Below the pieces are notes generated by a model, which saw nothing but the letters and a program-made list of their open reading frames with translations, made no database searches and had not been told where the DNA came from. From the NCBI RefSeq assembly GCF_017566145.1, contig NZ_JABFCL010000011.1, positions 1-64,000 of the forward strand: a stretch of 64,000 nt of DNA, in the 5' to 3' direction. The position numbers were made by a program, and so were the translations under genes. This DNA comes from Bittarella massiliensis (ex Durand et al. 2017) (GTDB taxonomy: Bacteria > Bacillota > Clostridia > Oscillospirales > Ruminococcaceae). Within the stretch, counting starts at the first letter, position 1. Every line of letters begins with the position of its first letter. Shown piece by piece: positions 1 through 9,171 of the stretch.

Positions 1-40
1 CCCCTGACGTAGTCTGTTTTCCTACATCAGGGGGCCTTTT
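1..40 (+). terminator. Rho-independent terminator at window edge
   Basis: Bases 1-12 and 22-33 form a 12-bp stem with one mismatch and a 9-nt loop, followed by T-rich sequence. It probably ends a plus-strand gene lying left of the window and may also serve the minus-strand acetyltransferase that ends at 91. Confidence 0.6.
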
Positions 41-90
41 GTCTCTGTCCTTTTTTTTACTGGACCTGTTCAAAAAGCCGGCGTTCTTTT

Positions 91-864
91 TTACAAATTG
101 CCGTTGCACTCCTCCACAAAGGCGCGCTCCCGGGCAGTCACCTCCACCCAGGCGGGGCGAAAGCCGCTCTTTACGGCGTTTCTCACCGAGGGGATGTTCG
201 ACCACGCCGCGCAGTAAAAGGGCACCTTGTCCCGCCGCAACACCTCTGCCGCCAGCTGGCTGGTGAGGGCGGCGGCAATTCCCCGGCAGCGGTAGCCGGG
301 CAGCACGTCGATGCCGATCTGCCACATTTCCTCGCAGTCGGCCGAGCAGCCGGCCAGCCCCACCAGTTTTGCCCCATCGTAGGCCCCCACCGCCAATACG
401 TCCAGTTCCCGCCGCTTTTCACAGAGGGCATTGCCCCACTGGGGCAGGTAAAGGGGGGCCAGCTCCTCCGGCCCCAGCAGCCGGGTGGGCAGGGGGGAGG
501 GGAGGGGCCGCAGCGCCCGCAGGTCGGGGAGAAAGTACTCGGCCATAAAGCAGACGCGCAGCCCGTAGGGCTCCAGGGCGTCGTTTAAGACATGCAGGTT
601 GGGGGTCTCAAAGCAGTGGACGGGGTCAAACCGATCCAAATAGTCTTTCACCAGCCCCTCCAGCTCGCCGCTGACCGAGGCCACTACCCCGCCCCCGTAG
701 GAGACCAGGTTGCAGAAGAAGGGGAGGGTGAGATACCGACGCGCCCTCTCGTGGGGGCAGGAGAGGACGACCCGGTTCTCCCCCGCCAAAAAGTCCTCCG
801 GCCGGCAGCTGCAGTCGATGGCCGACTGGCGCAGGGCCGTCTGGTAAATCTGTTCGCCTGTCAT
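91..864 (-). CDS. GNAT family N-acetyltransferase
   Basis: 257 aa. It probably transfers an acetyl group from acetyl-CoA to an amine; the substrate cannot be told. The C-terminal third has the acetyl-CoA motif A (IGIDVLPGYRCRGIAAAL), the form of the Q/RxxGxG/A loop, followed by a helix and a SGF segment typical of GNAT motif B. The N-terminal 130 residues look like the extra N-domain of two-domain GNATs. The start at 864 is chosen because GGAGGG lies 7 nt upstream; an in-frame ATG at 894 overlaps the stop of the small upstream ORF (ATGA) but has no such site. A short hairpin (895-909) lies in the leader. Cotranscription with the 891-1157 ORF is likely. Confidence 0.8.
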   Translation of the reverse strand: MTGEQIYQTALRQSAIDCSCRPEDFLAGENRVVLSCPHERARRYLTLPFFCNLVSYGGGVVASVSGELEGLVKDYLDRFDPVHCFETPNLHVLNDALEPYGLRVCFMAEYFLPDLRALRPLPSPLPTRLLGPEELAPLYLPQWGNALCEKRRELDVLAVGAYDGAKLVGLAGCSADCEEMWQIGIDVLPGYRCRGIAAALTSQLAAEVLRRDKVPFYCAAWSNIPSVRNAVKSGFRPAWVEVTARERAFVEECNGNL

Positions 865-890
865 CCGCTCACCCTCCTCAAGGCAGTTTT

Positions 891-1157
891 TCATAGCGGT
901 AAAACCGCTTTAAATCCAAGATACCAGCCCCAAACCCGCCTGGGTGCGGCGCTCAACCCCCTTCTTTTCGCAGGGGGCGACAGCCCGCACATTTCCCCAA
1001 AGACGTCCAGGCGCAGTGCCCGCAGCCCCGCCCAGCAGCCCTCGGCCGCGGCGAAACCCGGCGGACTGGAGGCTGCCGCCTCCACCAGAGCACCGATGGT
1101 TCTGGCGCGAAGAGAGGCGCCATCCCCCGTCCAGCCCTTGCCAACCGTCCAATCCAC
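891..1157 (-). CDS. Small unknown ORF preceding the acetyltransferase
   Basis: 88 aa, GTG start. I do not recognise the family. A promoter-like extended -10 (TGA then TATAGT, at 1188-1193) and AGGAGG 8 nt before the GTG support expression. Its TGA overlaps by four bases an in-frame ATG of the acetyltransferase, which suggests translational coupling. Third codon positions are GC-rich like real genes here. The protein is Ala/Gly/Arg/Trp-rich, with no signal peptide or clear membrane segment. It could be a leader peptide or a chance frame in GC-rich DNA. Confidence 0.4.
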   Translation of the reverse strand: MDWTVGKGWTGDGASLRARTIGALVEAAASSPPGFAAAEGCWAGLRALRLDVFGEMCGLSPPAKRRGLSAAPRRVWGWYLGFKAVLPL

Positions 1158-1187
1158 CTCCCGCGCCTCCTCTCTCCTCTGTTTTCC

Positions 1188-1193
1188 ACTATA
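1188..1193 (-). promoter_or_regulatory. Extended -10 promoter for small ORF and GNAT gene
   Basis: Minus-strand TATAGT preceded by TG at the extended -10 position, about 24 nt upstream of the GTG at 1157 allowing for a normal start distance. No convincing -35 element is visible. Confidence 0.4.
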
Positions 1194-1238
1194 TCACAGC
1201 AGGGCAGGGGGGAGAAAGGCCCCTTCACCTCGGCGCAA

Positions 1239-1271
1239 AGAGGGGGCGGCCGGTTGACATCGACCGCCCCC
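1239..1271 (-). terminator. Hairpin downstream of unknown membrane protein
   Basis: A GC-rich inverted repeat (AGGGGGCGG ... CCGCCCCCT) follows the stop at 1293 of the minus-strand gene. The T-run is weak (CTTT), so termination may be inefficient. Confidence 0.45.
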
Positions 1272-1292
1272 TCCGGGAACTCTTTTTAGGGT

Positions 1293-2822
1293 CTACTGGA
1301 CCGGCAGAGTCTCTACCTTGTCGTAGCCGCTGAAGTTGCTCTTGATATAGGCGGCGACTTCTTGATCGCTCTCCACCCGGTAGGAGATATTGGTTGCGCT
1401 CACACTGGCGTCGGTGGCCGAGAACTGGTCGTTGATGGGCCCGACCTTCACCATGTAGTAATAGACCTTCTCAACGTCCTCAAACACCTCTTCCGGGTAG
1501 TAGGAGGTCTGCTGCTGGCCCTTGACGGTGACGGCGTAGACCAACACGATCTCGTCGTCGGAGTAGCTGCCCGGCTCGTCGTGGAGGAAGTAGGAACCCA
1601 CCAGCTTCTGCCCGGCAACGGTTTTGTCCTTTTTGTAGGAGAAGCCGTAGGCGCTGCTGAGAATCGAGCTCTTCTTGGAGGAGAGGAGCGACTCAGCCTG
1701 GGCCTTGGCGGCGCTCACCGTCTCGGCGGGGATGCTGGCGGCGCTGTCGTACCGCTCGGTCAGGCCGGTGACCTCGATTTCGCGCACATCTTCCTTGATC
1801 TTGATACGCATCCGCTTGGCGGTCTCTTTGGAGTAGACCGCCCGCACGACCACCTTGTCGCCGTTTTTCAGGCCGTCGCTGGGCTCAAACTGGTAGCTGA
1901 CAGAGGAGACGAAGTTGGCCACGTCGCTGTCGTTGTAGTCGTACTCCACATTGGCGCGATCCATCACAATGTAGGCGTCTCCCGACTCGCCCTCCAGAGT
2001 GTACTCCACATTGGAGACCAGGTCCAGCCGGGTCTGGGTGAGGATCGAGAGGGCGATGCCCCCGCCGATGAGGAGGACCAGCGCCGCCGCGATCCCGATA
2101 AAGGTGAGTTTGCCGGCCTTGCTCTTGGCGAATTCTTTGAATTTCTTCAGCCCCTCGCCCTTGGGCGCCTGGGGAGCCGGGGCGTACCCGCCCTGGGGAA
2201 CGGTGTACCCGCCCTGCGGGGGGACAGGCGCGCCCGCCACAGTGCCGGCAGCGGCGGCAACCGGCGCCTCGCCGAAGGCGCTAGAGCCCTGGGCGGCAGC
2301 CGGGTGCTTTTTCGCCCAGACCATCAAAAATACCTGGTAGCCGGCGAGGGCAATCTGCAAGAACATGCCGAACTGCAACAGCCCCAGCCGCAGCGAGAGG
2401 GTGGTGATCAGGCTGGCCCCGCTGCCCAAAGCCCCATAGACATTGCCGGAGAAGAGGCTGAAGCAGAACCCGATGACCCGAAAATTGAGGCAGAGAAAGA
2501 GCAGGTTCAGGCAGGCCACGGCAAAGGCGGCAATGGTGAAGGGGCGGCGGTCCTTCCAGGCAAACAGGCGAATGCCGTTGCCCGCACCGGACACGAGGGT
2601 GGCCAACAGGGAGACAAAGAAGGCCAGCATCAGCGCTATCAGCAGGATCACCATGAGGCCCAAGCCGTTTTCGTTTGCGCCAAAGCTGGTGAAATAGCTC
2701 TTGATGCTGCCGTAGACGATGCCCAGAGCGATCCAACAGAGCAGAGCGCCGCCGCCCATGCCGATGGCCAGCCAACCGGTGGCCTTCGGCGTCAGATACT
2801 TTTTCAATTTTTCCATCTGCAA
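1293..2822 (-). CDS. Unknown multi-pass membrane protein with C-terminal extracytoplasmic domain
   Basis: 509 aa; family not recognised. Hydrophobic segments lie near residues 17-39, 54-79, 94-125 and 145-168. A Pro/Gly/Ala-rich linker with repeated GGY(T/A)(V/P)PQ-like units spans about 185-220, followed by a charged stretch and a fifth membrane segment near 240-262. The remaining roughly 245 residues are hydrophilic and probably lie outside the membrane. The layout resembles a membrane-anchored sensor or cell-envelope protein, but no function can be assigned. The TTG start lies 5 nt after GGAGG; an ATG two codons later is an alternative. An extended -10 (TGT-TAAAAT on the minus strand, 2950-2955) is the likely promoter. 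Confidence 0.7.
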   Translation of the reverse strand: MQMEKLKKYLTPKATGWLAIGMGGGALLCWIALGIVYGSIKSYFTSFGANENGLGLMVILLIALMLAFFVSLLATLVSGAGNGIRLFAWKDRRPFTIAAFAVACLNLLFLCLNFRVIGFCFSLFSGNVYGALGSGASLITTLSLRLGLLQFGMFLQIALAGYQVFLMVWAKKHPAAAQGSSAFGEAPVAAAAGTVAGAPVPPQGGYTVPQGGYAPAPQAPKGEGLKKFKEFAKSKAGKLTFIGIAAALVLLIGGGIALSILTQTRLDLVSNVEYTLEGESGDAYIVMDRANVEYDYNDSDVANFVSSVSYQFEPSDGLKNGDKVVVRAVYSKETAKRMRIKIKEDVREIEVTGLTERYDSAASIPAETVSAAKAQAESLLSSKKSSILSSAYGFSYKKDKTVAGQKLVGSYFLHDEPGSYSDDEIVLVYAVTVKGQQQTSYYPEEVFEDVEKVYYYMVKVGPINDQFSATDASVSATNISYRVESDQEVAAYIKSNFSGYDKVETLPVQ

Positions 2823-3130
2823 AACATCCTCCTTGCATGGGAGCGGCTGCCGGGATATATCCCAACCAGCCGAACAAATTGATTTTCTTGCAGCCCCTGA
2901 CCTGCAAAGGGAGGTGTTTTCCCTGACAGGATGGGAGCTAGTTATTTCTATTTTAACATATATTCACGGTTTGTGCACAATTTGTTCTTATTTTTTCCGC
3001 CTTTTATACTGCATTGGGACAGAAAACTGCAAAAAGCGATCCTTTTTTCAGTCGACAGGGCCGACAGAGCGAGGGGCAGAGGGAGAAAGGGGCCCTGGCA
3101 CTGTGACGACTTTTTTTCTGAACGGCACAA
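2823..3130. other. Intergenic region 5' of unknown membrane protein
   Basis: AT-rich centre (about 2940-3010) with the minus-strand -10 candidate at 2950-2955. No additional gene is supported; open frames here lack ribosome-binding sites and recognisable content. Confidence 0.5.
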
Positions 3131-3165
3131 GAGAAAAGGGGGGCATATCTTTTGATATGCCCCCC
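3131..3165 (-). terminator. Strong terminator after thioesterase
   Basis: A perfect 12-bp stem GGGGGGCATATC / GATATGCCCCCC with a TTTT loop lies just past the stop at 3188, followed on the minus strand by TTTTCTC. Confidence 0.85.
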
Positions 3166-3187
3166 TTGCGCGCTGGTTTTTTGCCGG

Positions 3188-3613
3188 TCAGCCCTCTTCC
3201 CCCTCCATGGCGGAGAGGACGAGCCGGTAGATGTCCGGCCGGCGCTTTTTTAGGTTGAGGGGGCGCAGGTCGGGGCCGGTCCAGCCGTGGGTGGTGCTGC
3301 CGGTGTTGATCGGCCGCTCCTCCCCCTCTTTGAAGATCCGATAGGCAAAGACCACCCGGGCCGGGGTCAAGCGATCGACCCAGACCTCGACGCAGAGGCG
3401 ATCCTCGTAGGTACAGCTGCCTTTAAAGTGGCACTCCAGGGCGCTCAAGGGGGTGAGGACCCCCTCCTTCTCCATCTGGGAGTAGGGGAGGCCCAGGGCG
3501 GCCACAAACTCGCTGCGGGCCTGCTCGTACCAAATGGGGTAGACCGAGTGGTGGGCAATCCCCATCCGATCGGTCTCGGCGTAGCGAACGGCAATTTGGG
3601 TGCGGTAGCGCAC
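3188..3613 (-). CDS. Acyl-CoA thioesterase, YbgC/FadM hotdog family
   Basis: 141 aa, the normal size for a single hotdog-fold thioesterase. It likely hydrolyses acyl-CoA or acyl-thioester intermediates in the cytoplasm. The N-terminal RYAETDRMGIAHHSVYPIWY carries the family's D-x2-G-x2-H-x3-Y signature with the catalytic Asp near residue 13. The GTG start is fixed by GAGGAGG a few bases upstream. The gene begins 14 nt after the stop of the CBS/CorC protein, so the two form an operon closed by the terminator at 3131-3165. The chain length of the substrate cannot be predicted. Confidence 0.85.
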   Translation of the reverse strand: MRYRTQIAVRYAETDRMGIAHHSVYPIWYEQARSEFVAALGLPYSQMEKEGVLTPLSALECHFKGSCTYEDRLCVEVWVDRLTPARVVFAYRIFKEGEERPINTGSTTHGWTGPDLRPLNLKKRRPDIYRLVLSAMEGEEG

Positions 3614-3627
3614 GGGCGATTCCTCCT

Positions 3628-4953
3628 CTACTGTTGCAAATCCCCCTCGGGGGAAAGGCGGGTGATGCGCACCAGGGCGATGCGCCGCTCCTCGACCCGG
3701 GCCACCTGAAAGTGATAGCCCCCGCAGTCGACAAAGGGGGTCTCCCCGTCGTCGGGGATAAAGCCCAGCCGGTCGGTGAGAAAACCGGCCACCGTGTCGT
3801 AGAGCGAGTCGTCGTAGTCGATCTCGATGCCCAGCTCCTCGCAGAGGTCGTCGAGATCGGTGGAGCCATCCACCAAGTAGGCGTCTTCCCCCTCCCGGCG
3901 GATTTCCTCCTCCTCGCGGTCGTACTCGTCCTGAATGTTGCCGACGATCGACTCCAGGATGTCCTCCATCGAGACCAGTCCGGCGGTGCCGCCGTACTCG
4001 TCCACCACAATTGCCAGCTGGGCGTGTTTTTGGGTGAGGGACTGAAAGAGGTCGCGGCATTTGACCGAGCCGGGCACATAGGGTACCGGGCGGACATAGT
4101 CGGCTGCCCGCTGTCCGGCGGCGTCGTTTTTTTCCACCAGGGGGAGCAGGTCTTTGACCATCACCACCCCGACAATGTTGTCCAGATCGCCGTCGTAGAC
4201 GGGGATGCGGGAAAAGCCGGTGCGGATGGCCGCCTCCACCAGGTCGTGAACGGTGGCCGCCCGCTCCACCGCCTCGATCTCGGTGCGGTGGGTCATGATG
4301 TCCTCGGCGGTGGTGTCGTCAAACTCGAAGATATTGGCGATCATGTCCTTCTGACTCTGTTCGATGACCCCGGTCTCGCCCCCCTCGTCCACCATCATCA
4401 AAATTTCCTCTTCGGTGACCGTCTCGACCCCTTTTGGGGCCCGGGCGCCAAAAAGGGAGGCCAGCGCTCGGCCCAGACCGGCGGCCAGCAGCCCCAGGGG
4501 GATGGCCAGCAGTGAGAGCAGCCGGTAAACCGGCAGCAGCCCCCTGGCGCAAGCACGGCTGTACCGCTGCCCCAAGGCGGCGGGAAAGAAGCGGCAAAGG
4601 GCGGCGAAAAGGGCGCTCCAAACAAGGGCGAAGGCCAGCAGCCAAACCGGGGCAAACCAGGCCCCGCCACCGACCAACTGCTCCAACATCTGCCGGGCGG
4701 GGCGGGCAGCGGCCAGAGCGGCCAGCAGCCCTCCAAAGCCCAGGGCCAGGGTGCCGGTGAGCACCGCCGCCTCCACCCGGCGGGGGGCGCGCATTATCCG
4801 GGCCAGGGCCGCGTCGGCGCCGGCAAGGGCGGTCTGCTTGCGCAGCCGCTCATCCCAGTCGGCGAGAGCGCCGTGGTAAAAGGCGGTGAGCAGGGCCGCT
4901 CCCAGCGCGCAGCCAAGGGCGAGAAATAGCCAACAAGTCCCGTCAGGGTCCAT
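3628..4953 (-). CDS. CorC/HlyC-type CBS-domain membrane protein (hemolysin family)
   Basis: 441 aa. N-terminal membrane region (CNNM-like, four hydrophobic segments within residues 1-190), two CBS domains (about 210-330; the second includes VVDEYGGTAGLVSMEDILESIVG), and a C-terminal CorC_HlyC domain ending near 430. Relatives take part in magnesium or other divalent-cation efflux, and the CBS pair usually binds adenine nucleotides. The ATG at 4953 has GAGGAGG about 9 nt upstream; a longer in-frame extension to 5103 has no ribosome site and unlike composition. First gene of an operon with the thioesterase. Confidence 0.88.
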   Translation of the reverse strand: MDPDGTCWLFLALGCALGAALLTAFYHGALADWDERLRKQTALAGADAALARIMRAPRRVEAAVLTGTLALGFGGLLAALAAARPARQMLEQLVGGGAWFAPVWLLAFALVWSALFAALCRFFPAALGQRYSRACARGLLPVYRLLSLLAIPLGLLAAGLGRALASLFGARAPKGVETVTEEEILMMVDEGGETGVIEQSQKDMIANIFEFDDTTAEDIMTHRTEIEAVERAATVHDLVEAAIRTGFSRIPVYDGDLDNIVGVVMVKDLLPLVEKNDAAGQRAADYVRPVPYVPGSVKCRDLFQSLTQKHAQLAIVVDEYGGTAGLVSMEDILESIVGNIQDEYDREEEEIRREGEDAYLVDGSTDLDDLCEELGIEIDYDDSLYDTVAGFLTDRLGFIPDDGETPFVDCGGYHFQVARVEERRIALVRITRLSPEGDLQQ

Positions 4954-5343
4954 TCTGTTTTTTCCTCCTCTATAAGCGCCTGCGGCGGCAACCCGCCGGG
5001 GCGTTGATCGCATTCCTTGCACCCTCTGTGTACAGGGGCGCTGTCCCGCCCTCTTGCCGGGCGAAAACGGCTTCTCTTCCCGGGGAAAGGGGCGCGGTAT
5101 CACCCTGTGCCCGCCCTTCCCCGTCGCCCTCTGCGGGGCAAATCCCTTTCAATTTGTGCGTTTTTTGCTGCGGCAGGAAAAGAAAGGGGACCGGAAACAT
5201 TTTCTGCAAGATATATACCTTTTATCATACCGGCATCGGCCGTCCTTGTCAAACGGGGGCGGCCACAGAGAAAAAAGCCTGTCCCGCCGCCCCACAGGTG
5301 GAATTTTCTTTTTTTGCCGGGGGAAGATTTGTCCCGCTTTTCC
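4954..5343. other. Divergent intergenic region between CBS gene and por1
   Basis: No gene is supported. The stretch separates the minus-strand CBS operon from por1. It is GC-rich with a small AT-rich patch near 5205-5235 that may carry the minus-strand promoter, but no convincing -35/-10 pair was found for that direction. Confidence 0.4.
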
Positions 5344-5372
5344 TTTACAATAGAGGGTAAACGTGTTAGAAT
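5344..5372 (+). promoter_or_regulatory. SigA-type promoter of por1
   Basis: -35 TTTACA (5344-5349), a 17-bp spacer, and -10 TAGAAT (5367-5372). Predicted start near 5379 leaves an unusually long leader of about 210 nt before the por1 ATG. Confidence 0.6.
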
Positions 5373-5590
5373 TTTGAAGTAAAGAGGGGAGAAAATTTCC
5401 CTTCTTTTGCCCGCCAAATACATAGCTTCCGCAGAAGAAGGCCTTCTCCGGCCTTTTCGTTGCGCTTTTTTGCGCCTTTGCGAGGGGCCAGGCCGGGCGC
5501 GGCGCACCTGCGCGCTGTCCGGGCCGGTCGGTCCAGCGGGCGTGCTCCAGCAAGCAAAGAGGTTCTCTTTAATCAAAAGGAGGAAACACA

Positions 5591-8500
5591 ATGGCAAGAA
5601 AAATGAAGACCATGGACGGCAACAATGCCGCCGCGTATGTGTCCTATGCGTTCACAGAAGTGGCTGGCATCTACCCCATCACCCCGTCCAGTCCCATGGC
5701 CGACTACGTTGACCAGTGGTCTGCCCAGGGCCAGAAAAACATCTTCGGCGACACCGTCAAGGTCGTCGAGATGCAGTCGGAGGCCGGCGCTTCCGGCACC
5801 GTGCACGGCTCGCTGAACGCGGGTGCGCTGACCACCACCTACACCGCCTCGCAGGGCCTGCTGCTGATGATCCCCAATATGTACAAGATCGCCGGCGAGC
5901 TGTTGCCCGCTGTCTTCCACGTGTCTGCCCGCACCGTGGCGTCCCATGCGCTGAACATCTTCGGCGACCACTCCGACGTCTACGCCTGCCGCCAGACCGG
6001 CTTTGCCATGCTGGCCGAGACCAACCCTCAGGAGGTCATGGACCTGGGCGCTGTCGCCCATCTGGCCGCCATCAAAGGCCGGGTTCCCTTCATCAACTTC
6101 TTTGACGGGTTCCGCACCTCCCACGAGATTCAGAAGATCTCCATCTGGGACTACGAGGACCTGAAGGACATGGTGGACATGGACGCCGTGGCCGCCTTCC
6201 GCCAGCGGGCGCTCAACCCCGAGCACCCCACCATGCGCGGCTCCCACGAAAACGGCGACATCTTCTTCCAGCACCGCGAGGCCTGCAACAGCTACTACGA
6301 CGCCATCCCCGAGGTGGTCGAGGAGTACATGGGCAAGGTCAACGAGAAGCTGGGCACCAACTACCACCTGTTTGACTACTACGGCGACCCCGCCGCCGAG
6401 CGCGTCATCATCGCCATGGGCTCCATCTGCGACGTGGCGGAAGAGGTCATCGACTACCTCTGCGCCAAGGGCGAGAAGGTCGGCCTGGTGAAGGTCCGCC
6501 TCTACCGGCCCTTCTCCGCCAAGCACCTGCTGGCCGCCATCCCCGAGACCGCGACCAAGATCGCCGTTCTCGACCGCACCAAAGAGCCCGGCGCCTATGC
6601 CGAGCCCCTGCACCTGGATGTCATGAGCGCCATGGCCGAGGCCGGCCGCAAGGCCACCATCGTCGGCGGCCGCTACGGTCTGGGCTCCAAGGACACCACC
6701 CCGGCCAGCGTCTTCGCCGTCTATGAGGAGCTGTCCAAGGACGCCCCCAAGGCCCGCTTCACCATCGGCATCAACGACGACGTGACCCACCTGTCCCTGC
6801 CCGAGCACGAGGCCCCCAACACCGCGGCCGAGGGCACCATCGAGTGCAAGTTCTGGGGTCTGGGCGGCGACGGCACCGTCGGCGCCAACAAAAACTCCAT
6901 CAAGATCATCGGCGACCACACCGACAAATACGTGCAGGCGTACTTCCAGTACGACTCCAAGAAGACCGGCGGTGTGACCATCTCCCACCTGCGCTTCGGC
7001 GACAAGCCCATCAAGAGCCCCTACTACATCAACAAGGCCGACTTTGTTGCCTGCCACAACCCCTCCTACGTCATCAAGGGCTACAAGATGGTGCGGGACG
7101 TGAAGCCCGGCGGCGTCTTCCTGATCAACTGCCAGTGGGATTTCGACGAGCTGAACCAGCACATGCCCGCCGAGGCCAAGCGCTACATCGCCAAGAATAA
7201 CATCCAGCTCTACACCATCAACGCCATTGACAAGGCCATTGAGATCGGGCTGGGCAAGCGCACCAACACCATCCTGCAGTCGGCCTTCTTCGCCCTGGCC
7301 GGCGTTCTGCCCAAAGAGGATGCCATCACCTACATGAAGGACGCCGCCACCCGCAGCTTCTCCAAGAAGGGCGAGGCCATTGTCAAGATGAACCACGACG
7401 CCATCGACGCCGGGTTTGACTACTATGTAAAGATCGACGTGCCCGCCGACTGGGCCGACGCTGTCGACGCGGTGGATGAGACCGTTCTCGCCGGCACCAA
7501 CGGCAAGCTGGTCAACATGGTCAAAAACATCCTGCATCCCGTTGGCAAGATGGACGGCGACAGCCTGCCGGTCTCCGCCTTTGTGGAGCACGCCGACGGC
7601 ACCTTCGAGCAGGGCGCTTCCGCCTACGAGAAACGCGGCGTAGCCGTGACCGTTCCCCAGTGGGACGCCGACAAGTGCATTCAGTGCAACCGCTGTGCCT
7701 ATGTCTGCCCCCACGCCACCATCCGCCCCTTCGCCCTGAACGAGGATGAGGTGAAAGCCGCTCCCGCCGGGCTCAAGAGCGCCAAGATGATCGGCAAGGG
7801 AATGGAGAACTACCGCTTCACCATGTCCGTCTCCCCCATGGACTGCATGGGCTGTGGCGTCTGTGTCGGCGTCTGCCCGGCCAAGGAGAAAGCCCTGACC
7901 ATGGTCGCCCAGGAGAGCCAGGCCGACCAGCAGCCGGTGTTTGACTACCTGGTGGAGAAAGTCGGCAAGAAAGAGGGCATGCCCGCTGCCGAGACCGTCA
8001 AGGGCAGCCAGTTCGAGAAACCGCTGCTGGAGTTCTCTGGCTCCTGCGCCGGCTGTGCCGAGACCTCTTACGCCCGCCTGATCACCCAGCTGTTTGGCGA
8101 CCGGATGTACATCTCCAACGCCACCGGCTGTTCCTCCATCTGGGGCGGCCCCGCTGCCACCTCCCCCTACACCGTGAACAAAGAGGGGCACGGTCCCGCC
8201 TGGGCCAACTCCCTGTTTGAGGACAACGCCGAGCACGGCTTTGGCCTCTACCTGGGCCAGAAGGCCATCCGCGAGAGCCTGATTGCCAAGATCGGCGAGA
8301 TGGCTGCCAACAGTGAGGACGAGGGCTTCAAGTCCGCTGCCAAGGCCTACCTGGACAGCAAGGACAACGGCAAGGCCAACAAGGCCGCCACCGCCGCCCT
8401 GATCGCCGAGTTGGAGAAACACCCCACCTGCCCCGACTGCCAGGACATCCTGAAGAAGAAAGAGTACCTGGCCAAGAAGTCGGTTTGGGCCTTTGGCGGC

Positions 8501-9136
8501 GACGGTTGGGCCTACGACATCGGCTTCGGCGGCGTTGACCACGTGCTGGCTTCCGGCGAGGACATCAACATCATGGTGTTTGACACCGAGGTCTACTCCA
8601 ACACCGGCGGCCAGGCCTCCAAGGCCTCGCAGATCGGCCAGGTGGCCCAGTTTGCCGCTGCCGGCAAGGCCATCGCCAAGAAGAGCCTGGCGGAGATCGC
8701 CATGTCCTACGGCTACATCTATGTGGCGCAGATCGCCATGGGCGCCGACATGAACCAGACCATCAAAGCCCTGGCCGAGGCCGAGGCTTACCCCGGCCCC
8801 TCGCTGGTCATCGGCTACGCCCCCTGCGAGATGCACTCCATCAAGGGCGGCATGGTCAACTGCCAGGCCGAGATGAAGAAGGCTGTGGACTGCGGCTACT
8901 GGAACATGTTCCGCTTCAACCCCGCTCTCAAAGAGCAGGGCAAGAACCCCTTCATCCTGGACAGCAAGGCCCCGACCACCGATTACAAGGAGTTCATCCT
9001 GAATGAGGCCCGCTACTCCTCCCTGACCCGCTCCTTCCCCGAGCGCGCCGAGAAGCTGTTTGACGCGGCCGCGGAGAACGCCATCAAGCGGTACAACCAC
9101 CTGCTGAACCTGCAGAAGATGTACGAGGCCGAGTAG
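5591..9136 (+). CDS. nifJ: Pyruvate:ferredoxin oxidoreductase (paralog 1)
   Basis: 1181 aa, the full length of the homodimeric clostridial enzyme. It oxidises pyruvate plus CoA to acetyl-CoA and CO2 and passes electrons to ferredoxin or flavodoxin. N-terminal TPP pyrimidine-binding and domain II region (residues 1 to about 400), gamma domain to about 650, then two [4Fe-4S] ferredoxin motifs, CIQCNRC...CP from residue 696 and CMGCGVC...CP from 752. A proximal-cluster CAGC motif starts at 819, and the TPP-binding GDGWAYDIG is near 970. All cluster cysteines expected for the family are present. GGAGG precedes the ATG by 8 nt. Codons are strongly biased to GGC, GCC, AAG and ATC, suggesting very high expression. 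Transcribed alone, with a strong terminator after it. Confidence 0.97.
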   Translation: MARKMKTMDGNNAAAYVSYAFTEVAGIYPITPSSPMADYVDQWSAQGQKNIFGDTVKVVEMQSEAGASGTVHGSLNAGALTTTYTASQGLLLMIPNMYKIAGELLPAVFHVSARTVASHALNIFGDHSDVYACRQTGFAMLAETNPQEVMDLGAVAHLAAIKGRVPFINFFDGFRTSHEIQKISIWDYEDLKDMVDMDAVAAFRQRALNPEHPTMRGSHENGDIFFQHREACNSYYDAIPEVVEEYMGKVNEKLGTNYHLFDYYGDPAAERVIIAMGSICDVAEEVIDYLCAKGEKVGLVKVRLYRPFSAKHLLAAIPETATKIAVLDRTKEPGAYAEPLHLDVMSAMAEAGRKATIVGGRYGLGSKDTTPASVFAVYEELSKDAPKARFTIGINDDVTHLSLPEHEAPNTAAEGTIECKFWGLGGDGTVGANKNSIKIIGDHTDKYVQAYFQYDSKKTGGVTISHLRFGDKPIKSPYYINKADFVACHNPSYVIKGYKMVRDVKPGGVFLINCQWDFDELNQHMPAEAKRYIAKNNIQLYTINAIDKAIEIGLGKRTNTILQSAFFALAGVLPKEDAITYMKDAATRSFSKKGEAIVKMNHDAIDAGFDYYVKIDVPADWADAVDAVDETVLAGTNGKLVNMVKNILHPVGKMDGDSLPVSAFVEHADGTFEQGASAYEKRGVAVTVPQWDADKCIQCNRCAYVCPHATIRPFALNEDEVKAAPAGLKSAKMIGKGMENYRFTMSVSPMDCMGCGVCVGVCPAKEKALTMVAQESQADQQPVFDYLVEKVGKKEGMPAAETVKGSQFEKPLLEFSGSCAGCAETSYARLITQLFGDRMYISNATGCSSIWGGPAATSPYTVNKEGHGPAWANSLFEDNAEHGFGLYLGQKAIRESLIAKIGEMAANSEDEGFKSAAKAYLDSKDNGKANKAATAALIAELEKHPTCPDCQDILKKKEYLAKKSVWAFGGDGWAYDIGFGGVDHVLASGEDINIMVFDTEVYSNTGGQASKASQIGQVAQFAAAGKAIAKKSLAEIAMSYGYIYVAQIAMGADMNQTIKALAEAEAYPGPSLVIGYAPCEMHSIKGGMVNCQAEMKKAVDCGYWNMFRFNPALKEQGKNPFILDSKAPTTDYKEFILNEARYSSLTRSFPERAEKLFDAAAENAIKRYNHLLNLQKMYEAE

Positions 9137-9171
9137 GCTTTTCAAAGCTACACCAACTGCAACAACAAAAA

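Noticed and set aside
592..1257. Plus-strand open frame antisense to the acetyltransferase
   Set aside because: No ribosome site; composition is that of a GC-rich shadow frame.
5573..9145. A 1190-codon open frame antisense to por1 (and a similar long one antisense to por2)
   Set aside because: It mirrors the codon bias of the real gene, is rich in Val/Gly/Leu/His repeats, and has no ribosome site. The sense frame encodes a complete enzyme.
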